This document shows, in pieces, positions 33,888-44,655 of a stretch of 64,000 nt of DNA. Numbering within the stretch: position 1 is the first letter of the stretch; every line of letters starts with the position of its first letter. This DNA is from Portulaca oleracea. Taxonomy: Eukaryota; Streptophyta; Magnoliopsida; Caryophyllales; Portulacaceae. The notes below the pieces were generated by a model. That model saw nothing but the letters and a program-made list of their open reading frames with translations, was not told the DNA's origin and ran no database searches. The stretch spans positions 25,959,594-26,023,593 of the forward strand of contig CM055881.1 in NCBI GenBank assembly GCA_029582165.1, read 5' to 3'. Position numbers and translations under genes: made by a program.

Positions 33888-34305
33888 TAATAGATTAAAG
33901 TAAAATGACTCATTAAACCTCTTCTGTTTTTTTTTTTTTCACGAAACCATATATAACGAATGATTTAAATAAATTGAAACTAGTCTTTCTAAATCACAAA
34001 ATTTAGGAGTAAGACTATTATAGCCAACATCTAACCTCAAAAGCAACACTGTTACATTCGAGCTCTACATGCTTACCTGTGCAGGATTTCGAAGTATTGG
34101 TTTTAGTTTTTCTACTTAGAGTTGATTTATGTTGTTCCCACGAGGAAGAGTATGAAAATGGGGAGTACAAGGAAATAAAATGGAGTAAGCAGGCGTACAA
34201 GTTTCACTAGTGCGGTGTCCTCTGCATCAAACGAGTGTATTTCATATGTTCCAACAATGTAAAATTGGGTTGATCAAAAGTTAGTTGAAGAGGGGAAAAA
34301 AAATC

Positions 34306-34379
34306 CTACTAGTTGCACGGGCTTATTATTATTATTATTATTAGTAGTAGTAGTAGTAGTAGTAGTACTAGTAGTAGTG
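34306..34379. repeat. Helitron-like end followed by (TTA)n(GTA)n microsatellite
   Basis: CTACTAGTTGCACGGGC (34306-34322) is the complement of a GCCCGTGCAACTAG-type Helitron end, here pointing the other way. It runs directly into TTA and then GTA repeats to 34379. The stem is incomplete, so only the microsatellite is certain. Confidence 0.6.
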
Positions 34380-35544
34380 TAGAGCTTTTTCTTCATTATA
34401 GAATACATTAAGGCGAATATATTCCCTCTATATTCGATTAGAACTAAAATGAGTCTAAGAAAAGTTGCAATTGAAGTTACCCAAGCCAAATTTCAAATAA
34501 AGAAAACCATCATTTTCTTCTCTTTCTTGAGCATAAGTGAGATGGCAACCCCCAATTGTTTTCTTATTCTTTCACACTACTGCCCCCTAGAACTTCTTCA
34601 CAGATTCCCTAATTTCCTTCTTTCACTAAAATCCTAACTCCCTCTTCTTCTCCTTTGTTTCTAAACATAATCATCTCACAAAGTAATTTATGGATAATAA
34701 AAGCATCATTAGAGATTAGAGAACTACCAGGCAGTTTAGTCAAGTAAAAGCAACAAGAAAGTCTCATGAAACATTTGGACAAAACTGATGATCCCAGAGA
34801 GAAGAGGACTTGTAGCAACTGGAAAAAGGTTTTCATTGCACAATTTGCATACAATCATTCACCCACCACCATCTCAAGTTGAGCAACAATGATGTTTGCG
34901 ATTTAATTTTACAATGGCTCAGGTCAATCGATTTAATTTTACAATGGCTCAAGTGATAGATTGACGGTGGCCTTGTGGTGGTAGAGAAGGCATAAATGGT
35001 GACGAGTAATAAAAATTGATATGATGATGAACAAGAGGATATAAGATTGAGCCAGATTGAAGGAGAAAGGCAACAAGTAGCGACAATCAAAATTTGACTA
35101 ATGGCACTTGATTCAATACTAACACCTGTAAAGGTGCTAAGCCAATTGATGACTCTGACTGGTGTGAAAGCAACCAAACAAGAGGACAACATCATAATTT
35201 TCCATCTTATATCACTAGCAGCCAGGCTTCACAACACTCAACACTCAACATCCTTCTCTACTTTACTTTGAAACTTGAAAGGCCTAGACAAGGAAGAATC
35301 AAAGTTAGGGACAGTGTTTGAGTTGGTATCATCTCCAAGCCTAAGAACCCGGTGCAAACTTTTGGGGAATAGTTGCGTAACAACAGCATAGGCATAGGCA
35401 TAGGCATAGGCATGGCGTAGGCGCAGCAGAGTTCAAAACCCGAACCCATTGGGTGCCCAGCATCATCAACATGGGCGCAGCAGCACCAGTGATTGACGTG
35501 AATGATGCTTGTTTCAAACTTCCTCACAACCAGCAACTGTTGTT
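34380..35544. other. 3' flank of the CBL4-like gene
   Basis: No coding sequence is supported. Small direct repeats are present: CGATTTAATTTTACAATGGC twice at 34898-34955, and five GCATAG units near 35389-35413. The part near 35260-35544 is probably the 3' UTR of the CBL gene. Confidence 0.55.
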
Positions 35545-36960
35545 TCAACTGCTTTCCTCATCATCCATTGCCCATTCACTGCTTTCTTCTTCTATGGTTT
35601 CAACTTCTGTGTTCATAACAAAGCTCGGAAACGCTAATGTGATGTCCCTGAATACAATCACACGATAAGTAGTCTGGAAATACAAACTACACGATAAAAT
35701 TAAACTGACAAACAGGATACAGAAGCAAGTACTCACTTTAAATATGGGAGTGTCATATTCTTTATCAGCATAGGATGAGCTTTTACCATTTCCATAAATT
35801 CATTAAGATCGATCTTTCCATCACCATTTGTATCTGCTTCACTGAATGTCTGAACGGAATACATATAGAATTTGTGAATACACCAACAAACGCACGAGAC
35901 AATTGAATCTAAAAAAGTGCTGAGGAAGTTGCGTGTACATTATCCACCATTGCCTCGACAACATCATCTGAGAGGGTTATATCTGATTCCCGCAACAGTG
36001 CCAGGACCATTTCCTTTAACTGCCAAAAAAGTATTAAAATTGCGAACCAAAAACACAGAAGCTAATTCTAAATGCACAAGAAGGAAATTCAGGGATGCTT
36101 ATATAGTAGTAATGAGGAGTGCACACACCTCTTCTCGTTCGATGTACCCAGTTTGTCTCAGATCATACAGTCTATAAGCAACTGCACATTTCAGATGAAT
36201 AATTTCAGTTTTAGTCCATATGTGGTTTACACAGATATGCCCTTAACACAAATAGATAACATATCAAATAGGTGACATACATTTAACCTTATCTTCTACT
36301 GCTGCATTTGGGTGGAAAACACATAATGATCTCACAAATTCCCCGAATTCAATAACTCCATTGTGCTTAATATCAAACAAGTCAAAGATCTGCACAACAC
36401 CAAACACTTAAATTGTCACTCAACTCAGGGGTTAAAGCAGAAGAAATTCAAAATTATATTTAGTTGGTACTCATGCAGCATTATCCCCCAAATACCACAC
36501 TGCTAAGGAAGATTACGTACTCACCCGATCTGCAAAGAGATTCTTCCTTTTACTGTTCCTGAATAAGCCAAGTTGAAGCTCTTCCTGTCAGAAAAGGCAG
36601 CGACTTTGTGTCAGTAACCGAGATCTGTACTGAATAAACCAAAATAACAAAACTAATGATAGAACTCTATAGAAGAGTATACCTTGTTAATAAGGCCATC
36701 GTTAATTATTGAGCTACTTAATTTTTTAAAGAGCTCGTGCAGAGCTTCCACCTCGCTGACTGTAACTGCAGATATCAATGAACGGAGAAACAAGTAGACA
36801 GTTAGCAGTGGGCAGTCAAGAAGGTTGATTGAGGAAGAAAGCCAGACATTGTACAAAACAAAATTATGCATGATTACTGACAAGGTGTCTCCGAGGCAAG
36901 AATTACAGGATCCTCATAACCACGTGTTCGGCTAATTTTCTTTGAGGAGAAGCAGCCCAT
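35545..36960 (-). CDS. CBL4: calcineurin B-like calcium sensor, CBL4/SOS3-like
   Basis: Eight exons with canonical GT-AG introns: 36960-36882, 36765-36683, 36584-36525, 36389-36281, 36181-36129, 36019-35939, 35849-35737, 35647-35545. They join in frame to 226 residues. The start MGCFSSKK carries Gly2 for myristoylation and Cys3 for acylation, placing it at a membrane. Four EF hands follow: a degenerate EF1 near [15 protein letters not shown]2 [14 protein letters not shown]3 [12 protein letters not shown] and a canonical EF4 [12 protein letters not shown]. The CIPK-phosphorylated FPSF motif is in [11 protein letters not shown]4 binds CIPK24/SOS2 to activate the SOS1 Na+/H+ antiporter. The tail ([22 protein letters not shown], given here in pieces [12 protein letters not shown] and [10 protein letters not shown]) is longer and more acidic than in Arabidopsis SOS3. 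The frame is intact. CBL5 or CBL8 are less likely alternatives. Confidence 0.93.
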
Positions 36961-37530
36961 AGAATCTAGAATACTTTGCCGGCTGGCAACTATTGTGCTC
37001 GGGCACGCTTGTACTTATTTGAACCATGCAAAAAGCAAAACATACAGTTGTATTGTATACACCAATGCCCTGCACAGAATAAGACTAAATAGTCAATAAA
37101 CTCGGAATTCCATTTCAGATGATAATAGTTCTAAGTTTCAAGGACAAGGGGTGAAACTGCCATCTAGATTGCGTTTATGTGGTGAAGATATATACGTCTT
37201 ATCATTACCTTCACGAAGGACGGACAATCTCAGAATTGGTTCTAACTTCTAAAATAACTAGAAACCAAGCTACCAGTACAAGTATGAATGCTCGTAAAAT
37301 TCCAAGACAAGTTAACACTGCATAATTCTTCTTCCTTAAGAAGCAAAAATTTACAGGATAACATTTGTGATAACAGCTAAGAACACTAAAGTGATAGCTA
37401 TTCTTTTCCTTTTTTTAGTGAATAATAACGCGCGATATTTCAAAGGAAGAGTTTCCACGTTCGGCCACAGATAGGAAAGTATATGCATAAATAAAAAAAA
37501 ACAATAATAAATAAAAAAAAACAGACAGCC
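36961..37530. other. promoter and 5' leader region of the CBL4-like gene
   Basis: 570 bp between the CBL start codon and the MULE-type element. AT-rich, with no coding signal. A 5' UTR intron is possible but could not be defined. Confidence 0.4.
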
Positions 37531-39275
37531 AACTTTGACCAAAAATTTGCTGGGATGTGTCATACATTCATAACAACTGACTATTGGGGGACCACTTTTT
37601 TTAATGCACTCAAAGGGGACAAAGTTGTTAAACAATTGGCTGACAGGTGACTTTCCGGCCATTATTTGCCGGAAAACATAAAAAGACTTAAAAGCCCTTG
37701 GAGAGGTTTGTAAAAAGACTATGCTGCCCTTATTTTTCTCAGTACTATAGCTGGACTAACTTTCCTTAATGAAATGCGGTGGACTTGTAATCTATACTAT
37801 GCTAAGTTCCTACATTATTCTCATTGTTTGAATCAACAATGATATCCTTCTTCAAGTATAATTGCTATCATCGTCGCAAATTCGTCCAAGCATGAAATTA
37901 CTCTGAAGCAAATCTAGTGCCTCATCTCTTCTTTCTCCTCCTCACGCCATTACTCACGACCCAACTTGGGGATCGCAAGCATGAGATTACTCTGAATCTT
38001 CCGCCGGCGGATGGGTTAGATCTCTTCCCGGGGATGATTTTTCGGCGACGATGCTCTGCCTCTAATTGATTACTATTAATTGATGACGAAGATAAAAGGG
38101 AATGATCCTCTCCTTCTCTACGATTCTCTCTTCTCTTATTTACTTTGTGTTCTTTTAAATTTTTAGGTGAAAGAACAAAAACCCAGAAAAGAAAAAGATC
38201 ATATTACTCCTTTTAAATTTTTTGTTTTTCTTTTTAACACTTACTACCATCTACTTTGATTTGAAATACCCAGATTCCCAGTAAAAGAAAAGAAAAAAAA
38301 AATATGTTTGAGTGATGATCTGCTTGTGTTGAGATGGAGGAGAGAGAGCGAGGGAAAGTTGATTATGATTGATGATGTGGGTTGCTGAAGATTAGATTTC
38401 TAATGTTAGGATGAAGATCAGATGATGAATAGGAGGATGGTGAGGATTTATCGGGGGCAGTTTTAGGGTTTGTATGTGTTTATGTCAAATTGGCCAAGCC
38501 CTCTCTCCTCTTGTTCGTCCCCTTTGTATTGTAGAGATTTCAAAAGAAAAAAGCGATAATTGTCTGAGAAATGAAATATTATTATGATTCAATCATATTG
38601 AATTGTTGATGATGAGTTGAAGTTCCTCCCATCTTTCTCCAAATGAAATCTGGCATATTTTGGGCATTGACTGGCTTTATTTGGGTGGTTTCTTTAAATT
38701 TTTGCTGCAACTTAATTGATCGGTATTATTCTTAACCAAATTTTGATGGGGAAAATTAACCTCACTAGAGATTAAACAATCTCAATTCTTAATAATATGG
38801 TGCTCTCTACCAGAAGGTTTGAATTTGTAACGTTGCTTAAGGTGGTATGTGAATTACTTTTTGTGGTTGCTTTGCATCTTTGGGTTCTTTTTCATTGCTT
38901 TCCCAGTTGAGCATATATCTTCATCTATGATTGTCTCCGTTTGTGCTGACTATGGGTTAACCGCATCTAAATGGGAAGATATGGTGGATGAAGGAGGAAG
39001 GAAGGAGGAAGGAAGAGCTAGGGGGATGCTTATGTTAAATAAGAAATTATTTGGAGGCAATGGAGCGTAGTTTCGACATTCATCTAAGCAAATTCAAAAT
39101 TTTTTTAATTTTAGTCAATTGTCACCGTTTTCCGACAAATAATGGTCGGAAAGTCACATGCCAGCCAATTGTTTAACAACTTCTTCCCCTTTGAGTACAT
39201 TAAAAAAATGTAGTCACCATGAGTGATTATTAGGAATATGTGTGCATCCCAAAGAAATTTTTCAGAACTTTGACC
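37531..39275. mobile_element. MULE-type inverted-repeat element (1.7 kb) with 9-10 bp target duplication
   Basis: AACTTTGACC occurs at 37531-37540 and 39266-39275, bracketing 1725 bp whose outer 150 bp are inverted repeats of each other. Left-arm blocks such as CACTTTTTTTAATG, TTGTTAAACAATTGGCTG and ACTTTCCGGCCATTATTTG have their complement in the right arm at 39127-39265. Long inverted repeats and a 9-10 bp duplication fit a non-autonomous Mutator-like element. The 1.4-kb interior (37700-39090) differs in composition. It has a GC-rich stretch near 37990-38060 and leader-like CT-rich sequence, so it may be captured host DNA. No protein match recognised. Confidence 0.75.
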
Positions 39276-41997
39276 ATTGTTTCAGAGACACAAATATATT
39301 TGTAAAGAGGAGGAGAAAACACAAATATCCAGCTATCTTAAACAGGGACCCTTGTCTAAACAAGGAGTTGCTGTCCCAAGCCCACAACAAATATGATTTT
39401 ATGTCATAGCCAAATAACCTTAAAAAATCACTCTTTTCAACATGGAAACCATATGGATATCCATAGAAAGTAAGTAGAATAACTGTAAAAGAGGTGGAAT
39501 ATAATTTTATGTCATAGCCAAATATGACCTTAAAAAATCACTCTTTTCAACATAATATGCTCAGTTCACTACTTTCTGTAGAACATAAAGTTTCTATTCC
39601 AAGAATAAAATTATAAACCACACATTTCTTTCCAAATGTATAGCAAATTAGCAATGCAATACACTACTAATAGTCTACTTTCTAGTCCACCAAATGAATG
39701 AAAGAGCACATGAATACTGAAATAAGACAGCTAATTTTCTGGATACCTGAAAAAGATGATTGAAGCGCGCCTCAAAATTTGGATGTAAAACAGTAGGAGA
39801 GGACGTCACCAAGACAAAATGACAACGAAAGCAACACACAGTAAATTACAGCCTGAAATTAATGAGAAATTTGAACCAAAAAAAGTAGGTTGATTTTAAG
39901 TTTTAACCAAAAGGGAGTTTTATTTTATAGTTAGGTTGTCGCCCACTAAAGATCAGCAAAATTAATGGAATAGCCAAAAGCACCCTCGGAGTAGATACAT
40001 AAGACAATGACAGGCCACTTGCGCATCATGACTTCACCATGGAGGAAATCAATGAGAAATGCCTTTTTTTCCTATAAAGTAAGAACCAATTAAAAAAGAC
40101 AAAAACCTTTTTTTCCTATAAAGTAAGAACCAATTAAAAAAGACAAAAACCCATTTGTAACTTACTTCAAAGCCTGGCCTTGTATTTTTTTGCAGATTGC
40201 TTTGCTCTTATCCGCGTGCTTACTATTTTTTTGGGGGTAAAGAGAGGAACAAAAGCTGATATTGCCATATTGGTAGGAGTGGAACCTCAGGAAATGAGGA
40301 AACTCATGCTCCTCCTCCAAGTAATCGAAATTAGCTAAACATCAACTTTACGGTACTAGCCAACCATAGTTATCGGCCGCCACAACCCGTATGTGTTTTC
40401 ACTTTTCAGCCAAGATAATTATCCTTTTCATGTGCTGAAACTGAAAGGGCCGCCTAAGAATACCATTTTTCGGTACTCATAAATATTTTACAAATTCAAC
40501 CTAAGTTGATAAACCCAGTCAGAAGAACTAATCAAAGATTATATATCCATGAAGTTTCTTCTGGAAATTTGCAGATAATGAGAAGTTGATGATGTTACTT
40601 GATCTACAACCTCATAAAATAAATTGGGGCAGAGGGATTACTTCATAAGTTGTCCGCAACCCCCTCATTTCCTTTAAAAAGCAATGGGTTCCGAATTCAA
40701 GAACATTCAAGATATCAATCATCAAGGAAGAAAACTCAAACAAATTGCACCAAAAATACAGAAAATACATGTAGAAATGTAGCATTTGGGGTGAGAAAAG
40801 GAGAAAAAGTTGAATCGGCGGGGAGATTTTGCAAACACAACCCAAGAAATACTACTAATAAAAGATTAACAAGAAATACTACTAATAATATGGAACAGAC
40901 GGAGTAGTAGTTTAAACAATGTATAACGATTTAAATGATAAATAGTGGATAACTGTCTGAATTAGAATGGTGTTCAGTAATTTAATAGTTGGGTTAGCAA
41001 ATTTGTAAATTGGCATAAAACTATATTGATAATTTTAAAAGGCAAAATTTTCAAATGATATTTTTGAACAAAATAGCAAATGGTATTCTTAACATTAAAT
41101 ATTAACTTTATTGATGATTTACAAAACGTTATTTTAAACATTCCTCAAAATGTTCCCTCCCCCCCCCCCCCTCCCTTCCCCTTCCATAACCTTAATCCAA
41201 ACATACTGTAATACTAATATTTATTCAATTAGAGTCTTAGAGTTTTAACTTGATCAAAATGTTAAACGGTACGATGAACATTATTGTAGACCACAACCAT
41301 TATGGGGTAAGATAAATAATTGGTAGGATAGAGGGGATACAATAGAATAATTAGAGTGAATTAATGTTTGAAAAGATGAATTTTCATTATATTTATTACA
41401 TCATTTAAATATATAAAATAAAAAAGATGGAATAGAGTAAGATAAACAATATAATTTTATGTAATTTATTAAGTGCATCTAGAATATGTATTTCAAAGAT
41501 TATAATGTTCACTTTTATTATTATGATTGTTCACTTTTCTTATTATGATTGTTTACTCAAAACTCTAAACTCAAAAGATTTTAAAATATATACTCTACAT
41601 ATATTATAGTGGTTATCAACTATGACAATCACCGTAAGTAAAATAAATCTTATTCGTACAAGTATTAAGTTTTATCTTGACCATTAACTTTTTTATTTAA
41701 TATAAATTATAGTATATATTTTTAAAATTTATTTTATCTTAAAAATGTTTAAATAAATATTTTTCAAAATATGCTTATTTACTAAGTAAAAAATTAGAGT
41801 TAAGATATTTAAATTTTAAAAATTTTCGTAAAACTTTTTTAATTAAGAAAAAGTATTTTATAATATTGTACTAAATTAAAAAAAATTAATGGTAAAAATA
41901 AAAATTAATATATACAAATAAATATTACTTTAATTGTGATAGTTGTCATAATTGACAATCATTATAAGTTTTTCTTATGTAATACATATATAATTTT
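39276..41997. other. non-genic stretch with small duplications
   Basis: AT-rich. A 50-bp block (TTTTATGTCATAGCCAAATA...CTTTTCAACAT) occurs at 39392-39442 and 39502-39556. A 44-bp block (TTTTTTTCCTATAAAGTAAG...) is tandemly duplicated at 40063-40150. A poly(C) run lies at 41158-41172. 40905-41150 shows weak similarity to the CCGCTATCC-type MITE. No gene supported. Confidence 0.6.
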
Positions 41998-42531
41998 AGG
42001 AGAATTCGATTTTAGTAATCCATACTTTCACGATTGGACAACAATAATCCCTACTATTAATTTTGATTCTGGTGATCCAAAAAATAATAAAATTAGATTG
42101 TAGTGGGACATCATCGAGTGTATACCCTAAATATCATAAATTTTGTATTGTGTTTGATTCAAAACTTAGTATAACACTTTACCTTGATTTTTAATGAATT
42201 TACGGTGTTTCTTCCAATTGTTTCAATTTTTTACGATTTTTAATGATTTTTTTACTTTTATTCCTTTTAAAAAATCATAATAATTTCTAGAGTCTCAAAA
42301 AATAATTTAAAAATTGTTTTAGTGACTACACTTTATTACCTTTCTGGGGGCAGGAAGGAAAAAAGCAAAAACAATGTTGGGTAGGAATGAAAAAAATAAA
42401 TAGAATTTTGAGGTAGATTCGGTACCACTAGAATCCAATTTTATTTTTTTGGACCACTGGAATTTAAAATAAAAATAGAAATTATTATTATACAATTGGT
42501 GAAAGTAAAATTATTAGAATCCAATTTTCCT
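41998..42531. mobile_element. AGGAAAATTGG-type MITE (534 bp)
   Basis: Ends AGGAGAATTCGATTTTAGTA and the complement of TTAGAATCCAATTTTCCT, with exact 8-bp duplications ATAATTTT (41990-41997 and 42532-42539). Same family as 31729-32207. A truncated, inverted relative lies at 59098-59320. Confidence 0.82.
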
Positions 42532-43215
42532 ATAATTTTATCACAGTATACGAGACTGCATGACTTTCCTCAACAACTCACCGGAAGTGCATTTAAAAAA
42601 ATAATGGAAAAGAATTTTTTAAAAAGTGGCTTACTTCAACCACGTCATCATCAAAATCTAGTTTGTGTTTTTATATTCTTTTGTAAAAGAATTTTAGCGA
42701 GTTGTAGGATACAACTTGTTTTTTCCTAAAAAAAACACACGACTTGTTTCTATAGAACTATATCTGTGTCGTCTATCTGGCATCATATATATATAGAGAG
42801 AGAGATTACTAGAAGTTTCAGATTTTGGCTTTGCATTTAAAATTCAAAAAATTTCAGGTATTTTATCAATTTTGTTGATTATGAGTGAGAATTGTGTATT
42901 TTACATGCAGTTTGCAATAATTTATGTTCCGTTTTTGGGTTTTCTCTCTTTTATCTTTGTCATTGTATTTTGACTGCCAAGTGTTCGATGAAATGTCACT
43001 GAACCCTCTTTCTATATTGTGAGCTCAGAAATAGCTTGTTCGGGATCTTTGCTATACTATTGCTATTTATGAACATAGAAAACGGTAAAACAATAGTAAA
43101 TAAGATGTTATATGTTGTCTGTGGTGGAGTACCCTGTCATATTTCTTACTTGAATGATCTTTACTGCAAACCTCTAAATGGGCTATGCTAAAGCCTAGAG
43201 CATCATCAGTAAATA
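42532..43215. other. non-genic stretch
   Basis: AT-rich, with a short AT/AG microsatellite near 42788-42806. No gene or repeat border seen. Confidence 0.5.
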
Positions 43216-43412
43216 TTAATTAATCATATTAGATAAATACAAAAGAATTTGGGCCTGATGGCAATGGACAAATAGGTTGTCAATTGATTCTTCCTCTTCA
43301 AAGCACATTGCACACCTATTTGCTAAATTGTGATTAATGGTGGAAAATGGTTTAATCATCATTTTAATGTGGACCTTCCATTGCTGCACCTTTAGCACTG
43401 ATAACATTAATA
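43216..43412 (-). pseudogene. LINE zf-RVT fragment
   Basis: The minus strand reads LKVQQWKVHIKMM...NLANRCAMCFEEEESIDNLFVHC, matching the zinc-binding reverse-transcriptase segment (CxxC-x-E-E-T-DHLF-HC) of plant LINEs. It is cut at 43412 by the Cassandra composite. No clear continuation is seen after 48534. Confidence 0.6.
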
Positions 43413-43417
43413 GTATC
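43413..43417. repeat. 5-bp target-site duplication GTATC (left)
   Basis: GTATC before the left Cassandra LTR, repeated at 48530-48534 after the right end of the composite. Confidence 0.88.
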
Positions 43418-43710
43418 TGTAACACCCCGACCCCCTCTCGGGCCGCAGACATTACCGATAGCTGCTTCAAGGATTACTGACTGGCCCCACAAATCACCAC
43501 GGGTCTTTCCAGCGTGCTTCGTCCTCGCTCACACGCTGCTTGGGAAAACTTCCCAGGAGGTCACGCATCCTTTGACTATTCTCAGCCAAGCACGCTTAAC
43601 TGAGGAGTTCCCAACGGATGAGCTACCATAAAAGAAGGTGCACCTTGGTGATATAAGTAGTCATTCTAATCCTGTTAAGCCACACTTAACCATATACTCG
43701 AGGTGTTACA
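43418..43710 (-). repeat. Cassandra LTR (293 bp), 3' copy
   Basis: TGTAACACC...GGTGTTACA ends. On the minus strand it carries a 5S-rRNA-like block (43548-43611), the hallmark of Cassandra TRIM elements. Confidence 0.9.
43548..43611 (-). other. 5S-rRNA-like segment in the Cassandra LTR
   Basis: The minus strand reads GGAACTCCTCAGTTAAGCGT then GCTTGGC...GGATGCGTGACCTCCTGG. This follows the 3' half of plant 5S rRNA, including the internal-promoter portion. It is part of an LTR, not a 5S gene. Confidence 0.85.
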
Positions 43711-43844
43711 GTCACCCCCACTTAAGCGCACAATGTCCTCGTTGTGCCACAATCCAATCTAGAATCTTTGCCCCGCTAGGTGACTACCCAGGTTCTCCCG
43801 TCCACTAGCGCAGCTCACGGTCGCGGGTTAGCTCTGATACCATC
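43711..43844 (-). mobile_element. Cassandra internal region (134 bp)
   Basis: On the minus strand it runs from the PBS TGGTATCAGAGC (43842-43831) through GGTAGTCACCTAGCGGGG and GGATTGTGGCACAACGAGG to the purine tract AAGTGGGGGTGAC next to the LTR. Typical Cassandra layout, non-coding. Confidence 0.85.
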
Positions 43845-44380
43845 TGTAACGCCCTGAAAATTCAATTATGAAAAAGTCAAACATTGACTAATGATAACAG
43901 CGGAAGACTCTTTTTTTTCTTTTTAATTGGGCGTTACTGCCATATCCCCGAAGGAATACAAGGCAAGAAAGGAAAAACTAACAACTAATCATTAATTACT
44001 TCAATTTAATAAATAAAAGAATTGTCAAATTCTAGGATAACATAAACGAACACTAACTAACTTCAAATCTAAAACATAAACTAAACTTTATTCATAGAAC
44101 TCCTCACTTCACAATCTATCATCCTCACTTCTAGTTCCCGTTCCCATCACAGAACTCTTTATCTGAAAACAAAACATTTAAAAACATGAGGAGGACTCAA
44201 TAATGTCTACCCCTAACCGTTAAAGTCATTTAAAATTCATTTCAATTCATTTTTGGGGGAGAAGTGAACAAGTCAAATCTTTTCATAAATTGTTTTCTTT
44301 CCCAACCAACCATACCCATCCTTCAGAATTATTAAGCGGGCGGACCGTCCAAGACTTCGCTATAATCAATCTCAATATCA

Positions 44381-44430
44381 CATTCTCATTCTCATTCTCA
44401 ATCTCATTCTCATTCTCAATAATCACAATC
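44381..44430. repeat. (ATTCTC)n minisatellite
   Basis: About eight slightly variable ATTCTC units inside the long LTR. Confidence 0.9.
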
Positions 44431-44497
44431 TCAATCATACGGATGGCCATCCATTTCACACACGTGCATATAACTAACCCCGGGGAAGTAGCACCTA

Positions 44498-44655
44498 TCA
44501 GGCATCCCTGATCTCTTGACAACCTCCCTGCAGGAACAGATCCTGATCTATGGGGCATTGCCCGAACACATAACAATATCAGGGCATCCCCCGATCTCTT
44601 GACAACCTCCTTGCAGGAACAGATCCTGGTCTATAGGACGTTGCCCGAACCCGCA
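44498..44655. repeat. 83-bp tandem duplication in the long LTR
   Basis: Two copies of GGCATCCC-GATCTCTTGACAA...CAGGAACAGATCCTG...TTGCCCGAAC, diverged by a few bases. Confidence 0.88.

Noticed and set aside
34833..35195. 120-residue minus-strand frame downstream of CBL4
   Set aside because: Repetitive (a duplicated CHCKIKS segment) and unmatched; lies in the gene's 3' flank and contains small direct repeats.
37351..37662. 103-residue frame overlapping the left arm of the inverted-repeat element
   Set aside because: Crosses the element border and target duplication, so it cannot be an old gene; no domain.
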